Shown one piece after another: positions 9,281-18,909 of a DNA stretch of 64,000 bases (its first letter is position 1; the number at the start of each line of letters is the position of its first letter). The stretch spans positions 1,186,181 to 1,250,180 of the forward strand of contig NZ_JAFMZO010000001.1 in NCBI RefSeq assembly GCF_024436395.1. The letters are read 5' to 3'. The notes below the pieces were generated by a model. The model was not told the origin of the DNA, did not search any database, and was given only the letters and a program-made list of their open reading frames with translations. The stretch is from Paradesertivirga mongoliensis (lineage in GTDB: Bacteria; Bacteroidota; Bacteroidia; Sphingobacteriales; Sphingobacteriaceae). The position numbers and the translations under genes were made by a program.

Positions 9281-10252
9281 TTATTTCTTTAGGGCATCAC
9301 ATATCTCTTTAATACTGATTTTAATCGGCTTGTAAGTAAAATCCGGGAAAAGTTGTCCGAATTTCGCGTTTGAATAAGCACTTTTCTTAAAAGCATTGCG
9401 GGCGGTATCCTTAGTAAGGCCATATTTTTTGCCGTTAAACAGGGATAGCAGTCCTGCTCCGCGCCAGGCTAGTTCCATCATCCAGGGTTTGGCGTTTATG
9501 GCCGGCGGCGTATGATCAAAATTTTTAGCAGCCTCAGTTAGAATTTCTTTGAGGCTCCGGTTTTCTGCGTTGATTATAAAACGTTCTCCGGAAATATCGC
9601 TTTTCATCAGTAAGATCATCGCTCTGGCCACGTCTTCCACATCAACAAAGCCGTTCGTTCCGTTGGTGTAAAATTTTATTCCTTTTCTGACCGTCTCAAA
9701 TATCTGACCGCTTCCTTTGGTCGCGGCATTTTTGCCAATGATGATAGATGGGTTAACGATCACTGCGTTCAGTCCTTCAGCCATTGCGCGCCATACTTCC
9801 ATCTCGCTTTCGTATTTCGAAACCGAATAGCCTTGCTGGGTTCCGTCAAACTGCCATTGATTTTCTTCAGTGATCAGCGAACTGTCTTTCGATTCGCCGA
9901 CTGCGGCCACCGAGCTCACGTGTAACAGTTTTTGTATGTTTTTGTCGAGGCAAAGATTTACTATGTGCTGAGTGCCCTCTTTATTGATGGTTAGTTGTCT
10001 CTTTTTGTCTTCGGCCGTAAACGACAACAGTGCAGCGCAATGATACACTTGTGAAATGCCATCCAGAGCCTCCTCGAGTGCAAAATAATCGAGAATATCG
10101 GCTTCGAACCATCGGATAGACTCACAGTTTTGTAAGATCTGAGGAATAGATGATCCGGACCTTTTTAAGGCACGCACATTTTCGCCGCTATCCAGCAGTT
10201 GTTTAACTAATTCAGAACCTAAAAACCCAGTAGCACCGGTAACCAGTATCAT
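9281..10252 (-). CDS. NAD-dependent epimerase/dehydratase (extended SDR)
   Basis: Cytosolic extended short-chain dehydrogenase of about 323 residues. The Rossmann glycine motif VTGATGFLGSEL is at the very N-terminus and the catalytic pair YSVSK is in the middle (TQQGYSVSKYESE). The overall pattern matches dihydroflavonol-reductase-like epimerases that act on NAD(P)-linked alcohols or nucleotide sugars. The frame extends to 10336, but ATG 10252 puts the glycine motif at residue 4-10 as is normal, so that start is chosen. Substrate unknown. It precedes the serB fusion gene on the same strand by 46 bases. Confidence 0.88.
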   Translation of the reverse strand: MILVTGATGFLGSELVKQLLDSGENVRALKRSGSSIPQILQNCESIRWFEADILDYFALEEALDGISQVYHCAALLSFTAEDKKRQLTINKEGTQHIVNLCLDKNIQKLLHVSSVAAVGESKDSSLITEENQWQFDGTQQGYSVSKYESEMEVWRAMAEGLNAVIVNPSIIIGKNAATKGSGQIFETVRKGIKFYTNGTNGFVDVEDVARAMILLMKSDISGERFIINAENRSLKEILTEAAKNFDHTPPAINAKPWMMELAWRGAGLLSLFNGKKYGLTKDTARNAFKKSAYSNAKFGQLFPDFTYKPIKISIKEICDALKK

Positions 10253-10409
10253 CCAAGACGGAATTTTGAAATTTAGTTCAAACTTACAACAATTTATTTT
10301 CTGAAAGGGCAGCATGGGGACTGGAGCGAAAAGCATTTTGATAGATGGATTTATCCGAATAAAGCAGATATTTGACCGAACAAGTTTGTGAAGCTCAATA
10401 AACCCTTAC

Positions 10410-11594
10410 ATGTCTTTATCCGATTTCTTTACACCTGTAGATTCTAATAAGGTAAGTTCTCATGCAGAATTTTTTACCAGTCAGTTAGGCGCACTCAGCG
10501 AAATATATCTCCAGGAATTTCCCGATTTAGAGGCCGAGAAGTTTGATATTGCCATTTTTGGTGTGCTTGAAGACAGAAATGCGGTGAACAATCAGGGGTG
10601 TGCTCTTGGCCCTGATTATGTGCGCGAGAAGTTTTATGCTTTATACCAGGGCCCATATAACACACGGATTGCAGATTTAGGAAATATTAAGGCTGGAAAC
10701 ACTGTATCTGACACTTATTTCGCCGTTAAGACCATAGTGGCAGAACTGGTGAAAAAGAACATCCTTCCGCTAATAATAGGCGGTGGTCAGGATCTGACCT
10801 ATGCGCAATACATGGCTTACGAGGCGCTTGAGCAAAAAGTTGATCTCGTTGTTGTTGATCCCAAATTCGACCTGGACGACTCGGAACACGATACTTCTGT
10901 TGAAACCACTTCGGCATCTTATTTAAATAAAATATTCCTTCATCAGCCCAACTATCTTTTTAACTATAGTAACATCGGGTATCAAACCTACTACGTTAAT
11001 CAGGAAAGTTTACGCGTGATGGAAAAATTGCTGTTTGATGTAAATCGTTTGGGAGAGTTTTATGGTAATGTTACGATGTCGGAACCCATTGTCAGGAACG
11101 CAAATCTCCTTAGTTTCGATATTTCAGCCATTCGGTCTTCGGATGCCTGCGCAAATGCCAACGCCGGCCCCAATGGCTTTTACGGGGAAGAGGCCTGCCA
11201 GATTTGCAGATATGCCGGAATGAGTGATAAGCTATCATCCGTCGGGTTTTATGAATTTAATCCTGCTTACGATGCCAACGGGCAAACAGCAACCCTACTG
11301 GCGCAAATGATATGGTATTTTGTCGATGGTTTTTATCATCGTAAAAAGGACCTGCCCTTACAGCCGAAATCGCAATATCTTATTTACAGAGCTGCATTGA
11401 AAGATAATACTCATGAACTGGTATTTGTGAAGAGCAAAAAGACCGACAGATGGTGGATGCAGGTGCCCTATCCGGTAGGCGCTTCAAAGAACGAACGTTA
11501 TCATTTAGTCCCCTGCAGATACGAAGATTATCAAATTGCCGTTTCAGGAGAGATGCCAGATTTATGGTGGCGTACATATCAGAAACTTAATTAG
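10410..11594 (+). CDS. Ureohydrolase (arginase/formiminoglutamase) family protein with altered metal site
   Basis: A 394-residue homologue of the Mn-dependent arginase/agmatinase/formimidoylglutamase family. The three metal motifs can be located but are changed. GG-x-HD appears as GGGQD (His to Gln at residue 127). DAH-x-D appears as DPKFD (His to Lys at 152). SxDxD appears as SFDIS (second Asp to Ser at 239). Three of the six usual Mn ligands are therefore lost, so the standard hydrolase reaction is doubtful. The reading frame is intact with normal codon use, which suggests a kept function. It follows a 157-base gap from the divergent epimerase gene and precedes a thioredoxin gene by 6 bases. 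Confidence 0.82.
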   Translation: MSLSDFFTPVDSNKVSSHAEFFTSQLGALSEIYLQEFPDLEAEKFDIAIFGVLEDRNAVNNQGCALGPDYVREKFYALYQGPYNTRIADLGNIKAGNTVSDTYFAVKTIVAELVKKNILPLIIGGGQDLTYAQYMAYEALEQKVDLVVVDPKFDLDDSEHDTSVETTSASYLNKIFLHQPNYLFNYSNIGYQTYYVNQESLRVMEKLLFDVNRLGEFYGNVTMSEPIVRNANLLSFDISAIRSSDACANANAGPNGFYGEEACQICRYAGMSDKLSSVGFYEFNPAYDANGQTATLLAQMIWYFVDGFYHRKKDLPLQPKSQYLIYRAALKDNTHELVFVKSKKTDRWWMQVPYPVGASKNERYHLVPCRYEDYQIAVSGEMPDLWWRTYQKLN

Positions 11595-11600
11595 CAACAA

Positions 11601-12737
11601 ATGCGATTTAACTTATTTTTTCTTTTTCTTTTTCTTTTTTTATCGGCCACATCGAGCTTTGCCCAAAAGCAGAAATTCGAGCTTAAAGGTACAATTGACC
11701 CAGAGCTGTTAGAAGGAAAAAAATTATATTTCAGCCGGGTGAAAATGTACGGCGCCTCTAAACCCGATGTAATGACAGTGTCTGTAGCGGGTGGGAAATT
11801 CCTGGTGAAGGGTGAGATTGAGGAGCCTGAACAAGCAGTTTTGTCTTTTAACAAGGAGGCTAAAGCTGATTCGTCGGCATTGTCGTTTCTGATTGACAAA
11901 GGTACATTGTCGGTAGCTATCGGCGATAAGCTGCCATCTGCAAAGGTGGTAGGTTCTAAAGCTGATCTCGATTTCAAAGCATATTTAAAGAAGCAAAGTT
12001 CTGATACCAATGAGTTTAATGAACTTTATCTGCAACTGATGGAGCAGGCAAAAAAAGGAGCCAGCCGCGATTCGCTTCAATTGGTTTTCCAAAATGCCTA
12101 CGAGATATATAAAAAGGAGATTCAAAATATCCGGCTGGACTTTATTAAATCTAACCCAACAGCATTCATCAGCGTACTGCTTTTGCCGGAGGTTGCCGAA
12201 TATTCGCAGGACTATAAGATGGTTGATGCTCTGTTTAATCAATTAAGCGCAGATGTTAGAAAAACCCCATCTGCTAAAATTATTCACGAACGTTTCAGCA
12301 AGGATAGGCAGCTTGCTGTCGGCTCGGTTGCTCCGGAATTTTCTCAGGCTGACGTTGATGGAAAGCTTGTTAAACTGACAGATTTTAGAGGGAAGTACGT
12401 ACTGGTCGATTTTTGGGCTTCGTGGTGCGGGCCCTGCCGGCAGGATAATCCTAACATTGTTCGGGTTTACAACCAGTATAAAGAGAAGAACTTTACCGTA
12501 TTAGGAGTTTCTTTGGACCGTGCCGAAGGCAAAGCAGCCTGGTTGAAAGCAATTAAGGATGATAACTTAACATGGCCCCAGGTATCTGATCTGAATTTCT
12601 GGAAGAATGAGGTTGCTTTGCTGTATAATGTTACCTCAATACCTCAAAACTTCCTTCTTGACCCTCAAGGTAAAATAATTGCAAAAAATTTGAGGGGCGA
12701 ACAGCTGGAAAATGCGTTGTCGGAAATTCTTAAATAG
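11601..12737 (+). CDS. TlpA/ResA-like thioredoxin with N-terminal DUF4369 domain
   Basis: Secreted thiol-disulfide protein of 378 residues, typical of Bacteroidota. A signal peptide (ending LSATSSFAQ) is followed by a beta-rich DUF4369-like domain (KFELKGTIDPELLEGKKLYF) and a helical segment. The C-terminal AhpC/TSA-thioredoxin domain has active site WCGPC (in DFWASWCGPCRQDNP) and the cis-Pro region VTSIPQNFLLD. It probably reduces or isomerises disulfides of periplasmic proteins, perhaps in cytochrome c maturation. It is 6 bases after the ureohydrolase homologue, so the two are probably cotranscribed, and its 3' end overlaps the next, convergent gene by 8 bases. Confidence 0.9.
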   Translation: MRFNLFFLFLFLFLSATSSFAQKQKFELKGTIDPELLEGKKLYFSRVKMYGASKPDVMTVSVAGGKFLVKGEIEEPEQAVLSFNKEAKADSSALSFLIDKGTLSVAIGDKLPSAKVVGSKADLDFKAYLKKQSSDTNEFNELYLQLMEQAKKGASRDSLQLVFQNAYEIYKKEIQNIRLDFIKSNPTAFISVLLLPEVAEYSQDYKMVDALFNQLSADVRKTPSAKIIHERFSKDRQLAVGSVAPEFSQADVDGKLVKLTDFRGKYVLVDFWASWCGPCRQDNPNIVRVYNQYKEKNFTVLGVSLDRAEGKAAWLKAIKDDNLTWPQVSDLNFWKNEVALLYNVTSIPQNFLLDPQGKIIAKNLRGEQLENALSEILK

Positions 12738-13308
12738 AATAACCGATTATTACAAACACCAATCCGGCAAAAGAGATAAGCAGGGCCATTTTTCCAAAGA
12801 GGATTCCGAGAATTACCCCCACAACAATGAGCATAAAACCTATCCACAGATAGGTTCTTGATGCCTTAATATCATTTGTCGGCGCTACAATATTATTCTC
12901 GTCAATTACTTCTGCATGTGCGATTTCCTCATGAGCATCGGCAGAGGTCGATTTAACAGTTGTTTTTGACTTATCAGGACTTACAGCTTTTTTAGACCGA
13001 GCTTTTGAAGGTTGTTCCGTCAGACTTCCTGAATTTTTCTGACTTGGGGTTTGATTTTTTGAGTTCGATGACCTCACTGTCGATCGGGCCCTCAAGCTCG
13101 GGGCTCTCGTTGCCGCAGGCTTAGAAACCGGTTTTGTCACCTCGCGGCTTTTTACAAGGCTATCAAAACTTAGTTCTTTGGGCTTTTCTGCCGCGATGAC
13201 TTTGATTGTAACTTGTTTTACAGAATCTTGAACCAGGCCTTTACCATTTAAAGCATAGGCGGGCTGCAGAATCCCCGCAAGCAATATAAAAAGGTATAGA
13301 ATTCTCAA
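12730..13308 (-). CDS. Hypothetical secreted/membrane protein with basic linker and C-terminal hydrophobic pair
   Basis: Not recognised. The 192-residue protein starts at a TTG (13308) and has a short signal peptide (LFILLAGILQPAYA). A low-complexity Ser/Lys/Arg-rich linker of about 80 residues follows. Two closely spaced hydrophobic segments are at the C-terminus (TYLWIGFMLIVVGVILGILF and ALLISFAGLVFVIIGYSI). This suggests an inner-membrane hairpin with a long periplasmic tail. No catalytic motif is seen. It overlaps the 3' end of the convergent thioredoxin gene by 8 bases, and no terminator is visible there. Confidence 0.65.
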   Translation of the reverse strand: MRILYLFILLAGILQPAYALNGKGLVQDSVKQVTIKVIAAEKPKELSFDSLVKSREVTKPVSKPAATRAPSLRARSTVRSSNSKNQTPSQKNSGSLTEQPSKARSKKAVSPDKSKTTVKSTSADAHEEIAHAEVIDENNIVAPTNDIKASRTYLWIGFMLIVVGVILGILFGKMALLISFAGLVFVIIGYSI

Positions 13309-13321
13309 TTACAATTTTTTA

Positions 13322-13349
13322 CAAATATACACTATAACATTGTGCCAAA
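13322..13349 (-). promoter_or_regulatory. Probable promoter (TTTG / TATATTTG)
   Basis: Minus-strand -7 box TATATTTG (13322-13329) fits TAnnTTTG exactly. A TTTG -33 box lies at 13346-13349 with 16 bases between, slightly short of the usual 17-23. A palindrome ATACCC-6 bases-GGGTAT (13352-13369) sits just upstream and could be an operator. The start codon is 13 bases downstream of the -7 box. Confidence 0.5.
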
Positions 13350-13471
13350 GTATACCCACAATTGGGTATTGGCTATACAAGGCGTTTACCACCGTTTAAA
13401 TTTCGTCTCAAAATTCAAAAATTGATCCTAAAATGGGAAAATCCTCAACAGTTGTTGAATGTGTTTCTCGT

Positions 13472-14746
13472 TTAAAGCAAATCGAAGCCTATATCCAGTC
13501 TGAAGTACCGCCCGTCATAGTAAATCCTGCCGGCATCGGCAACCGCCTGTTGTACCGCATCAAACATGGTGTCCTGTAAAGAGGTTACCGCAAGCACACG
13601 GCCTCCTGCGGTTTTAACTAAGCTATCATCCAGTACTGTACCGGCGTGAAAAACGTACGACTCTCTGATGTTTTCCAGCCCTGTAATAACTTTTCCTTTC
13701 ATGTATTCGCCCGGATAGCCGCTCGAAACAAGCATAATGGTAGCAGCAGTTTTAGGAGAGATCTTCAGCTCCTTTTCACCCAAATTCCCCTGGGCCACAC
13801 CTAATAACAGGTCCAGGAAATCACTTTCTATCCTAGGAAGCACACTTTCCGTTTCCGGATCGCCCATGCGTACATTGTATTCGATTACCTGGGGCTCACC
13901 GTCATCGTTCATCAGGCCAATAAAAATAAAACCTTTATAAGGTATATGATCATCTTTTAATCCTTTGATGGTAGGCTTTACTATGGTTTCCTCCACTTTT
14001 TGCATAAACGCGGCGTCTGCAAACGGAACCGGGGAGATTGATCCCATTCCGCCGGTATTCAAACCGGTGTCGCCTTCACCCACCCGTTTGTAGTCTTTTG
14101 CTTCAGGCAGTATTTTGTAGCTATTCCCGTCCGTCAGAACAAAAACCGACAATTCGATTCCCGATAAAAACTCCTCAATTACTACTGTGCTGCTTGCCTC
14201 TCCAAATTTGGCGTCCTGCAGCATCGCGACCAATTCTGTCTGCGCTTCTTCAAGGGTTTGACATATCAATACGCCTTTTCCTGCCGCCAGACCATCAGCT
14301 TTTAATACGATGGGAAGTCTGTGTGTTTCTAAATAAGACAGGCCTTCACTCAAAGAATTTTTAGTAAAGGTTGCATAGGCTGCCGTGGGTATATTGTGCC
14401 TCTTCATAAAGGACTTCGAGAAGTTTTTGCTTCCTTCAAGCTGGGCGGCCTGCTCTTGTGGTCCGATTACCGGGATGGATTTTAAATCGCCGTCAGCCAG
14501 GAAATAGTCATGTATTCCTTTTACAAGAGGCTCTTCTGGTCCTACAATGACAAGATTGATGGCATTTTCTAATACGAATTGGCGAATTCCTTTAAAATCA
14601 GTGATGGATAAATTAATATTTTTTCCAAACTTGCCCGTTCCGGCATTTCCAGGGGCGATATATAGTTGCTTACAAAGTGGACTCTGAGATATTTTCCAGG
14701 CAAAAGTGCTTTCTCTTCCGCCAGAACCTATTAAAAGAATGTTCAT
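13472..14746 (-). CDS. purD: Phosphoribosylamine-glycine ligase (GAR synthetase)
   Basis: Second enzyme of purine synthesis: joins phosphoribosylamine and glycine using ATP. It is an ATP-grasp protein of 424 residues from ATG 14746. The N-terminal segment MNILLIGSGGRESTFAWKIS is the PurD opening. The ATP-grasp part includes LKADGLAAGKGVLI, and the metal-binding end of the domain reads EYNVRMGDPETE. The frame continues 20 codons further upstream, but those residues do not look like PurD and would overlap the promoter and the divergent gene. No other pur genes are next to it. Confidence 0.96.
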   Translation of the reverse strand: MNILLIGSGGRESTFAWKISQSPLCKQLYIAPGNAGTGKFGKNINLSITDFKGIRQFVLENAINLVIVGPEEPLVKGIHDYFLADGDLKSIPVIGPQEQAAQLEGSKNFSKSFMKRHNIPTAAYATFTKNSLSEGLSYLETHRLPIVLKADGLAAGKGVLICQTLEEAQTELVAMLQDAKFGEASSTVVIEEFLSGIELSVFVLTDGNSYKILPEAKDYKRVGEGDTGLNTGGMGSISPVPFADAAFMQKVEETIVKPTIKGLKDDHIPYKGFIFIGLMNDDGEPQVIEYNVRMGDPETESVLPRIESDFLDLLLGVAQGNLGEKELKISPKTAATIMLVSSGYPGEYMKGKVITGLENIRESYVFHAGTVLDDSLVKTAGGRVLAVTSLQDTMFDAVQQAVADAGRIYYDGRYFRLDIGFDLL

Positions 14747-14750
14747 TTCG

Positions 14751-14758
14751 CAAAGATA
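14751..14758 (-). promoter_or_regulatory. -7 promoter element of purD, only 4 bases from the start codon
   Basis: On the minus strand TATCTTTG is followed by CGAA and then the ATG of purD. With a usual start point a few bases after the -7 box, the transcript would be leaderless or nearly so. The same layout is seen at prfB and at 55367. Confidence 0.55.
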
Positions 14759-14814
14759 AAATTCTATATTGTTAAAGGGAATTATGGATATTGTATTTAC
14801 CAACACCTCGACCG

Positions 14815-15318
14815 ATGTTTGACGAAATCGAAAAGTTGCCCGTTTATCAAAAAGCGCGCGAAATCTTAATACTTGCGGAGCATATTTGTGATTCGTTAAA
14901 AGACGATGACCAGAAGGAGCATATTGAACATCAGATATTAAGTAATGCCTCTGTTCTTGGAGCGAAGATTGCCGGTGCAGCCGGATGTGAGTCGTATACT
15001 TTGAAAATGGAAAATCTCCTGAAAATTAAATTTGCCGTAAGGGAAATGTTTGAAGGGATTCTTTTCGCACGCTTGATCAAAATTAATCCCAATGATTACG
15101 TTCAATTAATGCGTGATGCTATTGAAGAGTTTAGAATAGAGTTTGTGAAGTGGATAAGAACGTTCGATCCGACCGGTGATCTGAAAGACGATTGGGCCAT
15201 ACGGTATGTGGTCGACCGCTCCGACGATTATACGGTAAAAATGGTCTCAGATGAAGTGAACCCAGATCCTGATGATTCAGGCAGCACCTGGTTTGATTGG
15301 GATGATGATGATTTATAA
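14815..15318 (+). CDS. Hypothetical helical protein, possible four-helix-bundle family, acidic tail
   Basis: A cytosolic, mainly helical protein of 167 residues. The opening (LPVYQKAREILILAEHICDSL) and the following helices resemble the four-helix-bundle proteins related to the 23S rRNA intervening-sequence protein, but the match is weak. The last 25 residues are strongly acidic (DEVNPDPDDSGSTWFDWD then DDDL). A TTG at 14791 is in frame, but ATG 14815 is preferred because it avoids the purD promoter. It is divergent from purD and lies 172 bases before secA. Function unknown. Confidence 0.65.
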   Translation: MFDEIEKLPVYQKAREILILAEHICDSLKDDDQKEHIEHQILSNASVLGAKIAGAAGCESYTLKMENLLKIKFAVREMFEGILFARLIKINPNDYVQLMRDAIEEFRIEFVKWIRTFDPTGDLKDDWAIRYVVDRSDDYTVKMVSDEVNPDPDDSGSTWFDWDDDDL

Positions 15319-15383
15319 TACTGATTCCATTTAAAGCAACAACTTCCTCCCGCTTTCTTATTATTTAATTGATTGCTTTTCTA

Positions 15384-15490
15384 GGCGATAATTCGCCAAA
15401 ATAAAATTAATTTTGCTTGCTTTATGTCATAATGACTTGCTTGGCGGTCATGGCGTAATTATTGATTAATACACGATTCAATCTGTAGAC
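15384..15490 (+). promoter_or_regulatory. secA promoter and leader with two small palindromes
   Basis: The -7 box TAATTTTG (15408-15415) fits TAnnTTTG and predicts a leader of about 70 bases. A perfect inverted repeat GGCGA-TAAT-TCGCC (15384-15397) lies just upstream of the box. GTCAT-A-ATGAC (15426-15436) lies in the leader and GTCAT recurs at 15448. No -33 box at good spacing is visible. Confidence 0.4.
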
Positions 15491-18400
15491 ATGTTAGGTT
15501 TTTTAAATAAATTATTCGGAAGCAAATCCGAACGTGATATAAAACAAATTCAGCCGCTGGTAGAACAAATTAAGGCGGAATACTCTAAACTGGCTTCGAT
15601 AAGTGATGACGAGTTAAGGCAAAAAACAGCCGACTTTAAAGCAAAGATCGCAGAAGCACTGGCCGCGGTTGATAAAGAGATTGGGGAATTAAAATCAGAG
15701 GCCGAAAGCTCTGATATATCGATCCACGAAAAGACGGATATTTACGAAAAAGTTGATAAGTTAATAAAGGAGCGTGATAAGCAGCTTGAAGTTGTACTGA
15801 TGGAGATTCTGCCTCAGGCTTTTGCGGTAGTTAAAGAAACAGCCCGGCGTCTTACCGAAAATAAGCAACTGGAAGTAACCGCTACCGACTTCGATCGCAA
15901 TCTGGCGGCAAAAAAAGCCAATGTGGTTATCAACGGCGATAAAGCTATTCACCACAATACCTGGCTGGCAGCCGGGACAGAGGTGGTGTGGAATATGATC
16001 CATTACGATGTACAGCTAATCGGTGGTATTGTATTGCATCAGGGAAAAATTGCCGAGATGACAACGGGGGAAGGAAAAACCTTGGTGGGAACCCTTCCCG
16101 CATATCTTAATGCCCTTTCGGGACAAGGGGTGCACATCGTAACAGTGAACGATTACCTGGCCCGTCGTGACTCAGAGTGGAATGGTCCTTTGTTCGAATT
16201 TCATGGCTTAAGCGTTGATTGTATCGACAGGCATCAGCCGAATTCCGATGCCCGAAGAAACGCATATTTAGCAGATATCACTTTCGGAACCAACAACGAA
16301 TTCGGCTTTGATTATTTGCGGGACAATATGACGCAAGCGCCTGAAAGCCTGGTGCAGCGCAAATTACATTTCGCCATGGTGGATGAGGTCGATTCTGTAT
16401 TAATTGACGATGCCCGTACACCATTGATTATTTCCGGCCCGATACCGCGAGGCGATGAGCACGAGTTTTATGAACTGAAGCCACGTATCGAACGCCTGGT
16501 AAACGCTCAGAAGACTTTCGTGAATACAGCCTTGAACGAGGCTAAAAAACTGATCACCGAAGGAAAACCGGGCCCTACAGAAGGCGGTTTGGCGCTTTTA
16601 AGGGCACATCGAGGCCTGCCTAAAAGTAAAGCTCTGATCAAATTCCTTAGTGAGTCTGGAAATAAACAGGTCCTTACCAAATCCGAAAACTACTACATGC
16701 AGGATCAGAATAAAGAGATGCATAAGGTAGATGAAGAGCTTTATTTTGTAATAGACGAAAAGCAGAACCAGGTAGAGCTTACCGAGAAAGGAATTGAACT
16801 AATAACGACTGCTGGTGAAGATGCTCATTTCTTTGTAATGCCCGATGTGGGAACGGAGATTGCTGAAATTGAGAAATCAACCTTGAGCACTGAGGAGAAA
16901 TTGGCTAAAAAGGATGCTTTAATGCGTGATTTCTCGGTGAAGTCTGAGCGTATCCACTCCGTGAATCAGCTTTTAAAAGCATATACACTTTTTGAAAATG
17001 ATGTCGAATACATCATCGACGAAGGAAAGATAAAGATTGTTGACGAGCAGACCGGCCGGGTGATGGAAGGCCGTCGTTATTCTGATGGTTTACATCAGGC
17101 TATCGAAGCAAAAGAAAATGTGAAGGTCGAAGATGCATCCCAGACATATGCTACCATCACGCTTCAAAACTACTTCAGAATGTATCATAAGCTTGCCGGT
17201 ATGACCGGAACGGCTACAACTGAAGCAGGTGAGCTTTGGCAGATCTATAAACTGGATGTAGTGGAGATTCCTACCAATGTTCCAATGCAGCGTAAGGATA
17301 TGGAGGATAAAGTTTATCGGACCATGCGCGAAAAATACAACGCAGTAACCGACGAAATTGCTTCATTAACCAAGGCTGGGCGACCCGTATTAGTTGGTAC
17401 AACATCGGTCGAGATTTCTGAGTTGCTTAGCCGGATGTTAAAGCTCCGCGGAGTACGACACAATGTGTTAAACGCCAAGCTTCACCAAAAGGAAGCGGAT
17501 ATTGTTGCCGAAGCAGGTAAAGCAGGTACAGTAACCATCGCCACCAACATGGCAGGACGTGGTACCGATATTAAACTTGGCGAAGGCGTTAAAGAAGCCG
17601 GAGGTTTGGCAATTGTAGGTACAGAACGACATGAGTCACGTCGTGTAGACAGGCAATTACGTGGTCGTGCCGGACGTCAGGGAGACCCGGGTTCTTCTCA
17701 ATTCTTCGTATCTCTTGAAGATAATTTAATGCGTTTGTTTGGTTCTGAAAGAATTTCAAACATCATGTTAAGGATGGGTATTGAAGAAGGTGAAGTGATT
17801 CAGCATTCGATGATCACCAAATCTATTGAGCGTGCGCAACGAAAAGTTGAAGAAAACAACTTTGGTATCCGTAAACGGTTGCTTGAATACGATGATGTGA
17901 TGAACTCGCAGCGTTCGGTTATTTATGCAAAGCGTAAAAATGCTCTGTTTGGCGAGCGTTTAGAAGTAGATTTAAGCAATACATTTTACGATACTGTTGA
18001 AGATATCGTAACAGAATACAAAGAGACTGCCAATTTCGAAGGCTTTCAACTGGAATTTATCAGGATCTTTTCGGTAGACCCGGAAATAGATGAAAATGAG
18101 TTTTCAACTACATCTATTCAGAAATTAACCGATCGGATTTTCCAAAAAGTAACGGAGTTCTATCAACGTAAAACTGAAGCCATTTCGCAGCAAGCATATC
18201 CTGTACTCAAACAGGTGTTTGAAGAGCGGGGTGAGTTTATTGAAAATATCATCGTTCCGTTTACAGATGGTTTGAGAGGAATGCAGGTCGCTGCAAATCT
18301 TAAAAAAGCGGTGGAGACCAAAGGTATTGAGGTCTTTAAGTCTTTCGAGAAAACAGTGGTTCTGGCGCTGATAGATGAGGCCTGGAAAGAGCATTTACGT

Positions 18401-18799
18401 GAGATGGATGAGTTGAAGCAGTCTGTACAGAATGCGGTTTACGAGCAAAAGGATCCATTGGTGATTTATAAGATGGAAGCCTTTAACTTGTTTAAACAAA
18501 TGCTGGTGACTGTGAATAAAGACGTAGTAAGCTTCTTATTCAAAGGTGGAATCCCATCTCAGGAATCTGAAGAGGTGCGAGAAGCTCGTCCAAGGCCTAA
18601 GCAGGATCTGTCAAAATTAAAGGTTTCAAAGCCTCAGCTTGCTGCAGTAGCAAGCGGAGGTGGTGCTCCGATGGAAGACACCCGCGAAATTCAAAAGACG
18701 ATGCCTGTTCGAGCAGAAGTTAAAATCGGGCGAAATGACCCTTGTCCTTGCGGAAGCGGAAAAAAATATAAAAATTGCCACGGAGCAGGTTTGGAATAG
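15491..18799 (+). CDS. secA: Preprotein translocase motor ATPase SecA
   Basis: ATPase that pushes unfolded proteins through SecYEG. The 1102-residue length is longer than E. coli SecA (about 900), as is usual in Bacteroidota owing to insertions in the preprotein and nucleotide-binding regions (about residues 60-80 and 340-500). Walker A is MTTGEGKT and Walker B is [13 protein letters not shown]. Helicase motifs [12 protein letters not shown] and [12 protein letters not shown] are present. The C-terminal SEC-C zinc motif is [14 protein letters not shown], which binds SecB and ribosomes. It stands alone with its own promoter upstream, and a structured repeat follows its stop. Confidence 0.98.
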   Translation: MLGFLNKLFGSKSERDIKQIQPLVEQIKAEYSKLASISDDELRQKTADFKAKIAEALAAVDKEIGELKSEAESSDISIHEKTDIYEKVDKLIKERDKQLEVVLMEILPQAFAVVKETARRLTENKQLEVTATDFDRNLAAKKANVVINGDKAIHHNTWLAAGTEVVWNMIHYDVQLIGGIVLHQGKIAEMTTGEGKTLVGTLPAYLNALSGQGVHIVTVNDYLARRDSEWNGPLFEFHGLSVDCIDRHQPNSDARRNAYLADITFGTNNEFGFDYLRDNMTQAPESLVQRKLHFAMVDEVDSVLIDDARTPLIISGPIPRGDEHEFYELKPRIERLVNAQKTFVNTALNEAKKLITEGKPGPTEGGLALLRAHRGLPKSKALIKFLSESGNKQVLTKSENYYMQDQNKEMHKVDEELYFVIDEKQNQVELTEKGIELITTAGEDAHFFVMPDVGTEIAEIEKSTLSTEEKLAKKDALMRDFSVKSERIHSVNQLLKAYTLFENDVEYIIDEGKIKIVDEQTGRVMEGRRYSDGLHQAIEAKENVKVEDASQTYATITLQNYFRMYHKLAGMTGTATTEAGELWQIYKLDVVEIPTNVPMQRKDMEDKVYRTMREKYNAVTDEIASLTKAGRPVLVGTTSVEISELLSRMLKLRGVRHNVLNAKLHQKEADIVAEAGKAGTVTIATNMAGRGTDIKLGEGVKEAGGLAIVGTERHESRRVDRQLRGRAGRQGDPGSSQFFVSLEDNLMRLFGSERISNIMLRMGIEEGEVIQHSMITKSIERAQRKVEENNFGIRKRLLEYDDVMNSQRSVIYAKRKNALFGERLEVDLSNTFYDTVEDIVTEYKETANFEGFQLEFIRIFSVDPEIDENEFSTTSIQKLTDRIFQKVTEFYQRKTEAISQQAYPVLKQVFEERGEFIENIIVPFTDGLRGMQVAANLKKAVETKGIEVFKSFEKTVVLALIDEAWKEHLREMDELKQSVQNAVYEQKDPLVIYKMEAFNLFKQMLVTVNKDVVSFLFKGGIPSQESEEVREARPRPKQDLSKLKVSKPQLAAVASGGGAPMEDTREIQKTMPVRAEVKIGRNDPCPCGSGKKYKNCHGAGLE

Positions 18800-18809
18800 A
18801 CTTAAATAG

Positions 18810-18899
18810 CCCGTTTGTAATCTCGACGATAGGAGAGACCTCTTGAGGTAACAAAATTCTTCTGCCTTCGCGGAAGATAATGTCAGGCAAACAAACGGG
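18810..18899. repeat. REP-like palindromic element in the secA-peptidase gap
   Basis: A 90-base unit is bounded by perfect 9-base inverted repeats CCCGTTTGT (18810-18818) and ACAAACGGG (18891-18899). Inside are two further hairpins: ACCTC-TT-GAGGT (18838-18849) and CTTC...GAAG around 18860-18876. The inner text TCTCGACGATAGGAGAGA resembles short repeats scattered between genes in Pedobacter-like genomes. It could also act as a terminator or processing signal for secA, but there is no T-run after it. Confidence 0.5.
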
Positions 18900-18909
18900 G
18901 TAATAAAAT

